Below, piece after piece: positions 37,142 through 45,953 of a stretch of DNA of 64,000 bases. A model generated the notes under the pieces. The model did no database searches. It saw only the letters and a list, made by a program, of their open reading frames with translations, and was not told the origin of the DNA. The position numbers and the translations under genes were made by a program. The stretch is from Thioalkalicoccus limnaeus (lineage in GTDB: Bacteria; Pseudomonadota; Gammaproteobacteria; Chromatiales; Chromatiaceae), in contig NZ_JBDKXB010000002.1 of assembly GCF_041197575.1 (NCBI RefSeq), positions 186,001 through 250,000 on the forward strand, read 5' to 3'. Positions within the stretch are counted from its first letter, which is position 1. Every line of letters begins with the position of its first letter.

Positions 37142-39433
37142 TCAGGTCGCCGTATCGGTCTTGCCCCTGTCACCGGCTTGGAGCATCTTGCGGATCGAGA
37201 CGAGGGCGCGGTCGATGAACGGGTGCTTCGGCGGCGGGATGATCTTGGCCCGGCCGGCGAGGATCTCTTGGGCCAGTTCGCGCAGGGATTTGATCTCGGC
37301 CTGCATGCCGGAACGATCGACGAACATGCAGGTCGAGGTCAACGGGCTCATCCAGGACAGCTTGATCCGCCGTGTCTTGCCATCGGCTTCCGGTGTCAAT
37401 TCGAACCAGGTCCCAAACCGCATCTTGCGCAAGCGCTCGACGATCTCCTTTTCTTCGCTCGACAACCCTTCCTCGTCGTTTTCGTCTTCGGCCAAGGCCC
37501 GGCTTGGAGGCAGGCCGACCTCGTTGCTGGCTTCGCGGTCGGTGGCTTTCGACGACTCGACCTGACCGGCCGCGATCATCTCGGAGCGGTTCCAGGTCTC
37601 CGGGGGTTGGTCGAGCAGCGCAAGTAGCGCGTTCAAGGCCGCGCGATTGACATCGTCGGTACCTTGCGTCTGTTCGACGATGGTTCCGCGCAGCGCGCGA
37701 ATATGCTCAGGCTGTCTTCGATCGGCTGGCTTCGGGTCCCGCGGATCGAACATGGCCACGAGCTCCTTCGCTGTCGCCACGGCCTTGTGCCAGGCGTCGC
37801 CAGGCTGAGGCTCGCGCAGCAGGATAAAAACCAGATGGTCGGTCCAGACCTTGCCGAGGAAGTTGCCCACCACCCGCGGCACCGGGTGAGCACTGCACAG
37901 GGTTCGGATCTCCTCGACCGCCTGCTGTCGCGCCAGTTGCAAGCGCTCCCGGCCCCTTGCCGTTTCCTGACTGCGTTGTTCCATGGTCTCGATCCGGCGG
38001 CGTTGCTCCTGCATGGCCTCCTCGAAGAACTCGAGCAGTTCGTTGAACAGTTCGATATTGTCGGTGAACTCGAGCAGCACCCGGTCCACGGTCTTTTGCA
38101 TGGCGGGGAAGATCCCGCGGTTCGGGTTGCCTTCTTCGACCCATAGACTGCCGGCCTCGATCATCTGATCGAGCAGTCGCCGCGCCGGATGCTGGGTGTC
38201 GACCAAGAGCCGACGATCGACCATCGCGACCTTCAGGTACGGCGTATGCAGGTGACTGAGCAGCGCCTTGGCCGAGTTCGGCAGGACCGGATCATTGAGC
38301 ATGTACTCGAACAGCATGCCGATCAGGTCGATCAAGTCGGCATCGACCGGCGACAGGTTTTCTGCGCCGACCTGCTCGACGACCTGGCGGCGTTCCTGAG
38401 TCAGCGTGTCCTTGACCCGCTCGAGGAATGCCGCATCGATCTCGACCGTTGGGATCGTCGCGGCGACGCTGCCACCGCTGGCCACCACCGACGACCGGGT
38501 GCTCGATTGAACCAGGTTGATCGCGTTGAGCAGCTCTGGGCTGGTCGGCGTGTTCAGCGCTCGCGCGCCCGCGTCGGCGGTCTGACCGCCGGGCCGCCGA
38601 CCAGCCATCAGCCCCAGGATCGAGTCGAACAGCTCCGTGGCCAGCGACGGTGGACCACCCGGCTCGGTTGACTTCTCGTCACCCTTGGAGGGCTCGCTGC
38701 CCTTGACCTTGTCGCGGGCCGACCGGGTGGTCGTGCCCTGCCCGCCGGGCGACCGGACCGCGACCGCCTTCAGATTCGGCAGGATGCCGGCATCCTTCAA
38801 CTGCTCGTTGAATCCATCGTAGACCTCGCCGAGGTGCCGGACGACGAAGCGATCGAACAAGGCGTAGAGTACGATCTTGATCTTGGCTTCGATGTCGAGG
38901 CTGTCGATGGCATGCCGAAAGGACCAGACCAAATGGTGAGGGCTGGCCGGAATTTGGGAGTCCTTGAGCTTGTGGCCGCCGTTGACGACCGACAAGCGCT
39001 GAGCAAGCGCATAGAGGTCGGGAAAATAATTCGCGTTGGCCCGCTGGATCAGGTTTTCGCAGGCGACCGATTCTTCCATGTCCTCCGGCGCGACGAGGGA
39101 CAGCTCGATGCCGTCGGCCGAGGCCGCCGAGACGTCCTCGTTCGGGAGGCGCCCGTAACGCAAGAATTGGTCGAATCCCTGGTTGAGCTCCAGGCGAAAG
39201 GTGTGTTCAATATCGGCGCGGCGATTCCGCAGCAGACCCAAGGCCTCGAAGAAGCGCCCCTGCAGCTCGTCATTCTCGGCCCGTTCGGCAAAATCCATCA
39301 GCACCGGCCCGACCTGGCTGAACATCTCGCGGAATTGGATGTCCAGCGACCTCAGCACCATGTCCCGACAGGTCTCGACGACAGGTCCATGGCGTGTCCG
39401 ATTGCCGAATGGTGGTTTCTTGGACTCGAACAT
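37142..39433 (-). CDS. DUF1631 family protein
   Basis: A 763-aa cytoplasmic protein of the DUF1631 family, function unknown. Conserved segments are ETCRDMVLRSLDIQFREMF near the start, FYALYDRFV-like LYALFDRFVVRHLGEVYD, FEYMLNDPVLPNSAKALLSH and LHTPYLKVAMVD. The C-terminal region (~660-763, MRFGTWFELTPEADGKTRRIKLSW) resembles a PilZ-like beta-barrel. That suggests, without showing, c-di-GMP binding; the RxxxR motif is not obvious. The start at ATG 39433 (MFESKKPP) was chosen because the upstream in-frame extension is not conserved-looking. It is paired with the small gene at 39529. Confidence 0.87.
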   Translation of the reverse strand: MFESKKPPFGNRTRHGPVVETCRDMVLRSLDIQFREMFSQVGPVLMDFAERAENDELQGRFFEALGLLRNRRADIEHTFRLELNQGFDQFLRYGRLPNEDVSAASADGIELSLVAPEDMEESVACENLIQRANANYFPDLYALAQRLSVVNGGHKLKDSQIPASPHHLVWSFRHAIDSLDIEAKIKIVLYALFDRFVVRHLGEVYDGFNEQLKDAGILPNLKAVAVRSPGGQGTTTRSARDKVKGSEPSKGDEKSTEPGGPPSLATELFDSILGLMAGRRPGGQTADAGARALNTPTSPELLNAINLVQSSTRSSVVASGGSVAATIPTVEIDAAFLERVKDTLTQERRQVVEQVGAENLSPVDADLIDLIGMLFEYMLNDPVLPNSAKALLSHLHTPYLKVAMVDRRLLVDTQHPARRLLDQMIEAGSLWVEEGNPNRGIFPAMQKTVDRVLLEFTDNIELFNELLEFFEEAMQEQRRRIETMEQRSQETARGRERLQLARQQAVEEIRTLCSAHPVPRVVGNFLGKVWTDHLVFILLREPQPGDAWHKAVATAKELVAMFDPRDPKPADRRQPEHIRALRGTIVEQTQGTDDVNRAALNALLALLDQPPETWNRSEMIAAGQVESSKATDREASNEVGLPPSRALAEDENDEEGLSSEEKEIVERLRKMRFGTWFELTPEADGKTRRIKLSWMSPLTSTCMFVDRSGMQAEIKSLRELAQEILAGRAKIIPPPKHPFIDRALVSIRKMLQAGDRGKTDTAT

Positions 39434-39528
39434 AGGGTTCTTCGCGCGGTCGGAATCGATGGTGTCAACGTCCTTGGGGCCTGTCTCGCGATGCGTTGGG
39501 ATCCGCTGACGGCCTGATCGAGCGGCCG

Positions 39529-39747
39529 TCAATCCTCGCCGATGATGCGGTCGTCGCGTGGCAAGGAGAGCAAACGTTCGGCTTCGGCTTGATGGTTGGC
39601 GAAGATCATTCGGTAATGGGACTGATCGTCGGTGCCAAGCGTCGCTCTCAGCCCACGGACCTGTTCCCGAGCCGCCTGATAGTCGTCCTGGGTACCCAAA
39701 TGGCTCAGCGTCGCCGGCGGGTCGATCTTGTAGACATAATATGGCAT
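39529..39747 (-). CDS. conserved small hypothetical protein
   Basis: A 72-aa soluble protein beginning MPYYVYKI, with DDYQAAREQVRGLRATLG, RMIFANHQAEAERLL and a short acidic end. Small proteins with the MPYYVYKI start occur beside DUF1631 genes in other gammaproteobacteria, to my recollection. Function is unknown. It lies about 95 bases upstream of the DUF1631 gene on the same strand. Confidence 0.75.
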   Translation of the reverse strand: MPYYVYKIDPPATLSHLGTQDDYQAAREQVRGLRATLGTDDQSHYRMIFANHQAEAERLLSLPRDDRIIGED

Positions 39748-40156
39748 GCCGCACCTCAATACCTAACCGCGCCGTGCGGGCACGGTCGTCGGGTGGCTCA
39801 GGGGGACGCAGATCTGTCGGTCATCCTGACGAAGCTTCGGCAGGCCATCCTCCAGACCCTGTCTCCCGGGTCCTTCCTTTTCAGTCGCTTGCGCGGCCAA
39901 AACGGCGCGGCGTCCCGCCCCGCCCGGGCCGAGCACCTCGGTGGTTCCCCAGCGGTTGTCGGCCGGCTTTTGCCCCGATTCTGGCCGCGATGTCGGGGCG
40001 AGTGTATCCGAATTCACTATCCCTATAAATAGAATCCTGGGTTTCGCGAGGGTCTTCCCATGGTAATGTCGCAGTCGATGCGGGGCGTGTGCTGACCACT
40101 CCTTGCGCGCCGTGGTCCCGTTGATGCAAAACCCGATCTCACCGGTGAGGATGCTC
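39748..40156. other. intergenic region upstream of sat
   Basis: No gene is supported. The region contains the degenerate dispersed repeat listed separately (39878-39940) and an AT-rich TATAAAT (40024-40030) that could be a -10 for sat, without a clear -35. Confidence 0.5.
39878..39940. repeat. degenerate copy of the 27292 hairpin repeat
   Basis: It shares the exact 13-mer TTTTCAGTCGCTT with 27292-27304 and, in the same order, the blocks AAAA, GGCG.GGC.TCC, GCCCCGC.CGGG and CACCT. The right half of the large stem has diverged here, so the hairpin is lost. Confidence 0.6.
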
Positions 40157-41353
40157 ATGATCAAGCCAGTCGGTTCCGATGTGTTGCTGCCACGTTTCGT
40201 CTACGATCCCGCTCAGCACCATGCGCTGCTCGAAGAAGCGAAGGGATTGCCCTCTGTCGTGGTCAGCTCGCAGGCTGCGGCCAACGCCGTGATGCTTGGT
40301 GGGGGCTATTTTTCTCCTCTGTCTGGCTACATGGGCGTTGCGGATGCGCTTGGGGTCGCCGATTCGATGCGGACCCAGGATGGGTTGTTCTTTCCTGTCC
40401 CGGTTCTGTGCCTGCTCGAGGATGCCTCGGCGATCGCCGGGGCGAGCCGGATCGCGCTGCGCGATCCGAACCTGCCCGACCACCCGATCCTGGCTGTCAT
40501 GGACATTGCCGCGATCGAGGAGCTCACCAGCGACCAGATGTCACGCCTGACGCAGGCGGTGTATCGCACCGAGGATCCCGCCCATCCCGGCGTGGCGACC
40601 TTTCTTTCTCAGGGCCGCTTTGTCGTCTCCGGCCCCATCGATGTGCTCCACTTCTCGTACTTTCAGCAGGATTTCCCCGACACCTTCCGAACGGCCGTCG
40701 AGATTCGCAATGAGATCGCCGAGCGGGGCTGGACGCGCGTCGTCGCGTTCCAGACCCGCAACCCGATGCATCTGGCGCATGAGGAGCTGTGCCGTATCGC
40801 GATGACGCGACTGAAGTGCGATGGTCTCGTGATCCACATGCTGCTCGGTCGTCTGAAGCCTGGGGACATCCCGGCCCCGGTCCGCGATGCGGCGATCCGC
40901 AAGATGGTCGAGCTCTATTTTCCGCCGAACAGCGCGATGGTCACCGGCTACGGTTTCGACATGCTCTATGCCGGTCCGCGCGAAGCCGTGCTGCACGCCT
41001 ATTTCCGGCAGAACATGGGGGCGAGCCACTTCATCATCGGTCGCGACCATGCCGGCGTCGGTGATTACTATGGTCCGTTCGAGGCCCAGGAGATCTTCGA
41101 GCACGACGTGCCCGAAGGGGCGCTCGATATCGAGATCTTCAATGCCGATCACACGGCTTACTCGAAGAAACTGGAACGAGTCGTCATGATGCGCGAGGCG
41201 CCGGACCATGTCCCGGACGACTTCGTGCTCTTGTCCGGGACCCGGGTCCGCGAGATGTTGAGCCAGGGCATCGCCCCGCCCCCGGAATTCTCGCGCCCCG
41301 AGGTCGCCCAGATCCTGATGGACTATTACCGCGACCAGCCTTCGTCAGCGTAA
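40157..41353 (+). CDS. sat: ATP sulfurylase (dissimilatory type)
   Basis: A 398-aa sulfate adenylyltransferase. In sulfur-oxidising phototrophs this homo-oligomeric type runs from APS and pyrophosphate towards ATP and sulfate. The sequence is very close to the Allochromatium-type enzyme through its whole length. It carries the active-site motifs QTRNPMHLAHEE and GRDHAGVGDYYG, and VLLSGTRVREML near the end. The ATG at 40157 (MIKPVGSD) has GAGG just upstream; more upstream starts are less likely. No aprM/aprBA genes follow, unlike the usual Chromatiaceae cluster. Confidence 0.94.
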   Translation: MIKPVGSDVLLPRFVYDPAQHHALLEEAKGLPSVVVSSQAAANAVMLGGGYFSPLSGYMGVADALGVADSMRTQDGLFFPVPVLCLLEDASAIAGASRIALRDPNLPDHPILAVMDIAAIEELTSDQMSRLTQAVYRTEDPAHPGVATFLSQGRFVVSGPIDVLHFSYFQQDFPDTFRTAVEIRNEIAERGWTRVVAFQTRNPMHLAHEELCRIAMTRLKCDGLVIHMLLGRLKPGDIPAPVRDAAIRKMVELYFPPNSAMVTGYGFDMLYAGPREAVLHAYFRQNMGASHFIIGRDHAGVGDYYGPFEAQEIFEHDVPEGALDIEIFNADHTAYSKKLERVVMMREAPDHVPDDFVLLSGTRVREMLSQGIAPPPEFSRPEVAQILMDYYRDQPSSA

Positions 41354-42199
41354 GTTCTTCTTGTAGGCGGGGATGATCGCATTGCGCGCCTTCGAGAAGT
41401 TGGCGAATTCCATCGTCACGCTCGCGAGCTCGACGCCAGCGAAGTTCGCGTTGGTCACGTCGGCGCGGCGCAGGATGGCGCCGCCCAATACGGCATTCGT
41501 CAGGTCCACGTCGGTCAGGTTCGCGTTGCGGAGATTGACATCCTGCGCCATGACCTGGCGCAGGTTGGCGCCCCTCAGGTCGGCCCCTTCGAGGTTGGCG
41601 AGGTTGATGACCGTGAAGCCGTGGTGCTGCGTGCTCGAGAGGTCGGCCGCGTGCAAGCTGGCGAGCGCGAGGTTCGCGTCATTGAGGTGAGAGTCGCGCA
41701 GATCGGCCCCGCACAGGTTCGTCTCGCGCAGGTTCGCCCTGATGAAGAGGGCATGGCGCGCGACGACACCGGATAGATCGCTGCCGTGAAAATCGGTTCC
41801 ACGCAGGTCGGCGTGGCTGAGCTCGGCGCCTTGCAGATTGGCATGGCGCACCTCGGCATTCCGCAGGTCGGCACCTGTGAGGTTCGCCCCGGTCAAATTG
41901 GTGCCTGATAATTGCGCGGCCCGGGCGCCGAGTTCGGAGCCGAACCGTGCCTGACTCAAATCGGCACCGCTCAGGTCGGCTTGATTCAGCTGAGCGCCGG
42001 TCAGCACGGCGCCGACGAGTCGCGCGCCGTGCAGGTCGGCGCCGACGAGGTCGCTGAGCTCCAAATTGGCACCGCTGAGGTCGGCGCCCCGCAGATCGGC
42101 CTCGTTGAGGCACATGTCGCGCAGATCGGCCCCGGCCAATGTCGACCCTGGGATCTGTTCGAGGACCTCGCCGCTCGTCTTGTGTCGGATCTCGATCAT
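41345..42199 (-). CDS. pentapeptide repeat protein
   Basis: A 284-aa protein. The N-terminal ~20 residues are MIEIRHKTSGEVLEQIPGST. The rest is a run of A(D/N)LXX pentapeptides (LSGADLSQ, LTGANLTG, NLRQVMAQ and so on), predicted to fold as a right-handed quadrilateral beta-helix. No signal peptide or membrane helix is seen. Some pentapeptide proteins protect DNA gyrase; nothing here tells which role applies. The 3' end overlaps the convergent sat gene by 9 bases. Confidence 0.9.
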   Translation of the reverse strand: MIEIRHKTSGEVLEQIPGSTLAGADLRDMCLNEADLRGADLSGANLELSDLVGADLHGARLVGAVLTGAQLNQADLSGADLSQARFGSELGARAAQLSGTNLTGANLTGADLRNAEVRHANLQGAELSHADLRGTDFHGSDLSGVVARHALFIRANLRETNLCGADLRDSHLNDANLALASLHAADLSSTQHHGFTVINLANLEGADLRGANLRQVMAQDVNLRNANLTDVDLTNAVLGGAILRRADVTNANFAGVELASVTMEFANFSKARNAIIPAYKKNLR

Positions 42200-42394
42200 G
42201 TCCACCCTCGTTTCGTTGTTATGGATATCTTGGATCACGCGGGGTGACGGACACCGGTCGCGGGTCGTCACCGCAATGCCCGGCCAGGCCATTGGCCTTC
42301 AACTGGTTGTCGCGTCTCGGGTCCGATGCTGGCTTTGCCGTGTTGCTCCGCTGCACCGGGGCGTCTTGTATAGAGGGGGGCCGGTCCCCCGTTG

Positions 42395-43663
42395 TCAAGT
42401 CTCGCGAGCGACCGAGTCGATGATCCGAATCAGCCTCTGCGTGGCACCCCGGTTGGCGTTGACGACCCGTTGGCCGTTGTCCCCGATGCGGGCGCGTTCG
42501 GCCGCATCGGCCAACCAGGCGCAGACTTGGTCGGCTAGTTCGCGCGCATCCGCGACCTGGACCGCGGCTTGCTCGCGGACGAGGATCTCGGTCACCGAGG
42601 CGAAGTTGAACACATGTGGCCCGATCAGGATCGGCACCCCGAGCGCAGCCGCTTCGACCAGGTTGTGTCCCCCAACGGGGACCAGGCTGCCGCCGATGAA
42701 GGCGACGTCCGCCGCGCCCAGGAAGCTCGGCAGTTCCCCCATCGAATCACCAAGGAAGACCGCCGCGTCCGTCGTGCGGTCGGTGTCGTGGCTCCGGCGA
42801 GCCAGGGTCAGCCCAGCGCGTCTGACGAGCAGCGCGACCCGGTCGAAGCGCTCCGGATGGCGCGGGACCAGGACCAGCAGGGCGTCGGCCCACGAGCGCC
42901 GGATGCGCTCGTGTGCGGCGAGGATCTCCTCTTCTTCGCCTTCATGGGTGCTGGCCGCGACCCACACCGGGCGCTCGGTGCCCCAGCCTCGGCGCATGAC
43001 CTCGGCGCGCTCGAGCAGGCTCGCCGGCCACTGCACATCGAACTTGAGGCTTCCGGTCGTCATGATCCGTCCCGCTCGCGCCCCGAGTGCACTGAGCCTT
43101 TCTGCGTCGGCGTCGGATTGCGCCGCGATGAAGGCGAAACGAGCGAAGGTCGCGTGGGCGAAGGGCCCGAGTCGCGCATAGCCCCGGGCCGAGCGTTCGG
43201 ACAATCGGGCGTTGGCCAAGATGACCGGTATCCCGCGCTGTTCGCAGATCTTGAGCAGGTTCGGCCAAACCTCGGTCTCCATGATGATCACCAAGCGCGG
43301 TTCGACCAGATCGAGAAAACGCCGGACGACCGGGACCAGATCGAAAGGCGTGTAGAGATGAGGTACCTGTCCAGAGAATAGCGACCGCAATCGGTCGGCA
43401 CCGGTCGGCGTCGTCGTCGTGACCAGGAGTGGGCCGGGCGTCTCGTCGGCCAGCAAGTGTCTGAGCAGCGGCTGCGCCGCCTGGACCTCGCCAACCGAGA
43501 CCGCGTGCAGCCATATCCGCGCCCGCGGCGGCGCGGCGCGATACACCGCGAGTCGTTCGAGCCAGCGTTGTCGGTAGGCTGGCGTTCGGCGGCTACGCCA
43601 AAACAGGCGGGCCAGGGCCAGCGGCGTCAGCAACCAGAGGGCCAGGTTATACAGTCTTTCCAC
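42395..43663 (-). CDS. waaA: 3-deoxy-D-manno-octulosonate (Kdo) transferase
   Basis: A 422-aa GT30 enzyme that adds Kdo to lipid IVA at the inner membrane. The N-terminal anchor helix (LYNLALWLLTPLALARLFW) is followed by the WLHAVSVGE catalytic-region motif. Further blocks are MMETEVWPNLL-like IIMETEVWPNLLKIC, VWVAASTHEGEEE and FIGGSLVPVGGHNLVEAA. The length is normal. It is first in a minus-strand LPS core group with the two glycosyltransferases that lie upstream of it. Confidence 0.95.
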   Translation of the reverse strand: MERLYNLALWLLTPLALARLFWRSRRTPAYRQRWLERLAVYRAAPPRARIWLHAVSVGEVQAAQPLLRHLLADETPGPLLVTTTTPTGADRLRSLFSGQVPHLYTPFDLVPVVRRFLDLVEPRLVIIMETEVWPNLLKICEQRGIPVILANARLSERSARGYARLGPFAHATFARFAFIAAQSDADAERLSALGARAGRIMTTGSLKFDVQWPASLLERAEVMRRGWGTERPVWVAASTHEGEEEEILAAHERIRRSWADALLVLVPRHPERFDRVALLVRRAGLTLARRSHDTDRTTDAAVFLGDSMGELPSFLGAADVAFIGGSLVPVGGHNLVEAAALGVPILIGPHVFNFASVTEILVREQAAVQVADARELADQVCAWLADAAERARIGDNGQRVVNANRGATQRLIRIIDSVARET

Positions 43664-43678
43664 GTTACGGGTGATCCT

Positions 43679-44791
43679 TTAGCCAGCCGACACAGTCGGG
43701 TTTTCGTCCGACCTCGGCGCGAGCTCCTCGTAGACGGCCAGGTTTCCCGCGACCATGCGGTCGGTCGAGAAGTGCCGGCGAATCAGCTCGCGACCCGCCA
43801 GGCCCATCTGGCGGCGCAGAGCCGGATCATCGAGGAGCCGCCGACAGGCGGCGCCCAGCGCCGCGGGGTCGGCGGGCCGGACGAGGAAGCCGTTGTGGCC
43901 ATCGCGGACCACCTCCGGGATCCCGCCGACCTGGCTGGCGACGATCGGTACGCCGGCGGCGGCGGTCTGCAACAGCGCGACACCGAGCCCTTCCATCGTT
44001 GCCGGATGAACCAGCAGGTCCAGCCACGGGAGGCACTCGGCGAGGTCGTCGCGAAACCCGACGAAGCGCACCGGCGCGGTGAGCCGCGCGGCCTCGACCT
44101 GCTCGCGCAGCTGGCGCTCGCTGGCGCCTTGCCCGAAAAAGACCACCTGAAGCCTCGGGTGGGCCGCGAGCAACCCGGGCAGCGCCTCGATCAGGTAGCG
44201 GTGGCCCTTGCGCGGGATCAATTGCGCCACGACGCCAAGCCACGAGGCTTGCTCATCGAGGCCGAGGCGCGCCGCAATCTCGGCCCGTGTGCCTTGCGGT
44301 AGGTCTGGCGACAGCTCGACGGCACTGCGTACGACGCGGAGTTTCGCGGGTGGCAACCCCTCCGCCAGCAGGACTTGGCCAATCGCGTCGGAAATGGCCA
44401 CCACCCGGTCATACAGACGGTATTTGCGGGTCACCAGCCAGCGTGGCTCCGGATTGTCGACGCGGCGGGACAGGACCACTGGGCATCCTCGCCAACGTCC
44501 GGCCAGACCGCCCATCAGGTCAGCGCCGTTGCGGCTATGCAGATGAATCAGGTCTGGCCGGACGCGGTCGATGAGTCGCCCGAGGCGCGCGACCAGGGTC
44601 AGATCCAGATCGCCGCCGACCCACATCTCGCGGACCTCGGCGAGGTCCCGAGCGGCGCGCGCGATGTCACTGCCGCGTGGGCAGGCGAGGATGTTGGCGA
44701 TGCCTCGCGACTGGAGTCCGCGCAGCAGGTAGACGACCTGCTGGGCGCCGCCGTACAGGTGCCGTCCGGTCTCGACGTGCAGGACCTTCAT
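43679..44791 (-). CDS. GT4 family glycosyltransferase (LPS-associated)
   Basis: A 370-aa GT-B enzyme. The N-terminal acceptor domain starts MKVLHVETGRHLYGGAQQVV. The donor domain has GVVAQLIPRKGHRYLIEAL, FFGQGASERQLRE and the HPATMEGLGVALLQTAAAG region. In that EX7E motif the second Glu reads Gln (EGLGVALLQ), a departure from most GT4 enzymes. The acceptor and sugar are not predictable, but the position between waaA and a heptosyltransferase-like gene points to LPS core synthesis. The start at 44791 overlaps the upstream gene's stop (ATGA). Confidence 0.87.
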   Translation of the reverse strand: MKVLHVETGRHLYGGAQQVVYLLRGLQSRGIANILACPRGSDIARAARDLAEVREMWVGGDLDLTLVARLGRLIDRVRPDLIHLHSRNGADLMGGLAGRWRGCPVVLSRRVDNPEPRWLVTRKYRLYDRVVAISDAIGQVLLAEGLPPAKLRVVRSAVELSPDLPQGTRAEIAARLGLDEQASWLGVVAQLIPRKGHRYLIEALPGLLAAHPRLQVVFFGQGASERQLREQVEAARLTAPVRFVGFRDDLAECLPWLDLLVHPATMEGLGVALLQTAAAGVPIVASQVGGIPEVVRDGHNGFLVRPADPAALGAACRRLLDDPALRRQMGLAGRELIRRHFSTDRMVAGNLAVYEELAPRSDENPTVSAG

Positions 44792-45828
44792 CGCGCGTCT
44801 CGCCGCAGGAGATCCCGGGCCGCGGCGAGGCAATCACCCACCTCGATCGATCGCATGCAGGGGAAACGGCCGTCGCAGGTCGGGCCGCGGCGGCACGGAG
44901 AGCAGTCAAGCGCGCGATACAAGATCCGGGCATCGGGCTGTTCGGGATCGAGGTACGGGCGGGTCGCGCCGAACAAGAGCAAGCTCGGCCGGCGCAGGGC
45001 GAGACCCATGTGAGCGAGCCCGGTGTCGACGCCGATGACCAGCGCCGCGCGTTCGATCAGCGCCGCGGCCTCGCGCAGACCGGTCGCGCCGACCAGGTCG
45101 ACGAGGTGGCCGCTGGTCATGTGGCCGATCCGATCTGCGGCCGGGCGGTCGTTTGGGCCGCCGAGCAGCACGGCCGGCAGGTCGAGCTCGGCGGCCAAGC
45201 GGTCGGCCAACTCGGCCCAGCGAGATTCCTGCCAGTGTTTCTGCGGCCGGGTCGTGAAGGGGCAGAGTGCCACATGGCCGCCGGCCAGCTCGTGGCGGGT
45301 GATCTGGATCTCGGCGAAGGCGCGATCAGCCGCCGTCAGGTACAGGGCCATCGCAAAATCGGCGGTCGGCAGACCCAGGTGCTCGGCCAGGAAACGGTAT
45401 TCGGAGCCGATGCGCCGTTCGTCACCCGCGCGTGGCAGCGTGCGTGTCATCAGATAGCCACTGGCCTCCCGCGAGCCGAGGCCGATGCGTTCCGGTGCTC
45501 CGCTCAGCCAGGTCAAGAGACCGCTCTTGGCGAGCCCCTGCAGGTCGAGTGCGAGATCGAAGCGGCAGGCGCGCAACCGCCGCCGGAGGTCCAGCATGGC
45601 GCGCGCCAGGTCGCGACGCCGGCCTGTCTGCCACAGCGTCCGCCACTCTCCCTTGGGCCAGATCAGGACCCGGTCCAGATCTGGATGATGCTCGATCAAG
45701 GGCGCGCACTCGGGCTGGACCAGCCACGAGATCTCGGCCGTCGGATAGGCGCGGCGGACGGCCGCGACCAACGGCGTTGCGAACAGGACGTCGCCGATCG
45801 CCGAGAGGCGTACGAGGAGGATCTTCAC
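44788..45828 (-). CDS. waaC: GT9 family glycosyltransferase (lipopolysaccharide heptosyltransferase I-like)
   Basis: A 346-aa GT9 enzyme. MKILLVRLSAIGDVLFATPLV is the family start, DLALDLQGLAKSGLL follows, and GVDTGLAHMGLALRRPSLLLFG matches the conserved donor-binding region. A Cys-rich C-terminal patch (CSPCRRGPTC) is typical of the family. It most resembles heptosyltransferase I, but GT9 specificity is hard to call from sequence, so the symbol is tentative. It forms an overlapping unit with the GT4 gene and waaA. Confidence 0.82.
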   Translation of the reverse strand: MKILLVRLSAIGDVLFATPLVAAVRRAYPTAEISWLVQPECAPLIEHHPDLDRVLIWPKGEWRTLWQTGRRRDLARAMLDLRRRLRACRFDLALDLQGLAKSGLLTWLSGAPERIGLGSREASGYLMTRTLPRAGDERRIGSEYRFLAEHLGLPTADFAMALYLTAADRAFAEIQITRHELAGGHVALCPFTTRPQKHWQESRWAELADRLAAELDLPAVLLGGPNDRPAADRIGHMTSGHLVDLVGATGLREAAALIERAALVIGVDTGLAHMGLALRRPSLLLFGATRPYLDPEQPDARILYRALDCSPCRRGPTCDGRFPCMRSIEVGDCLAAARDLLRRDAR

Positions 45829-45953
45829 GGGTCTTGGGTGGGGTCGGGTTGGGGTCCCTGGGCCTGAACGGGCGCGTCCGAACCGGTCATCGCCGTATGG
45901 CCTTGAATCCTAACATAGCGCGATGCCCTTCGGTGGCGGCGTGACGCGCGCTG

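Noticed and set aside
40024..40030. TATAAAT as a definite sat promoter
   Set aside because: No acceptable -35 lies 16-18 bases upstream, so it is mentioned only as a possibility.
41345..42199. Regular repeats suggestive of a CRISPR or DNA repeat array
   Set aside because: They are the coding periodicity of pentapeptide repeats; no constant repeats with unique spacers are present.
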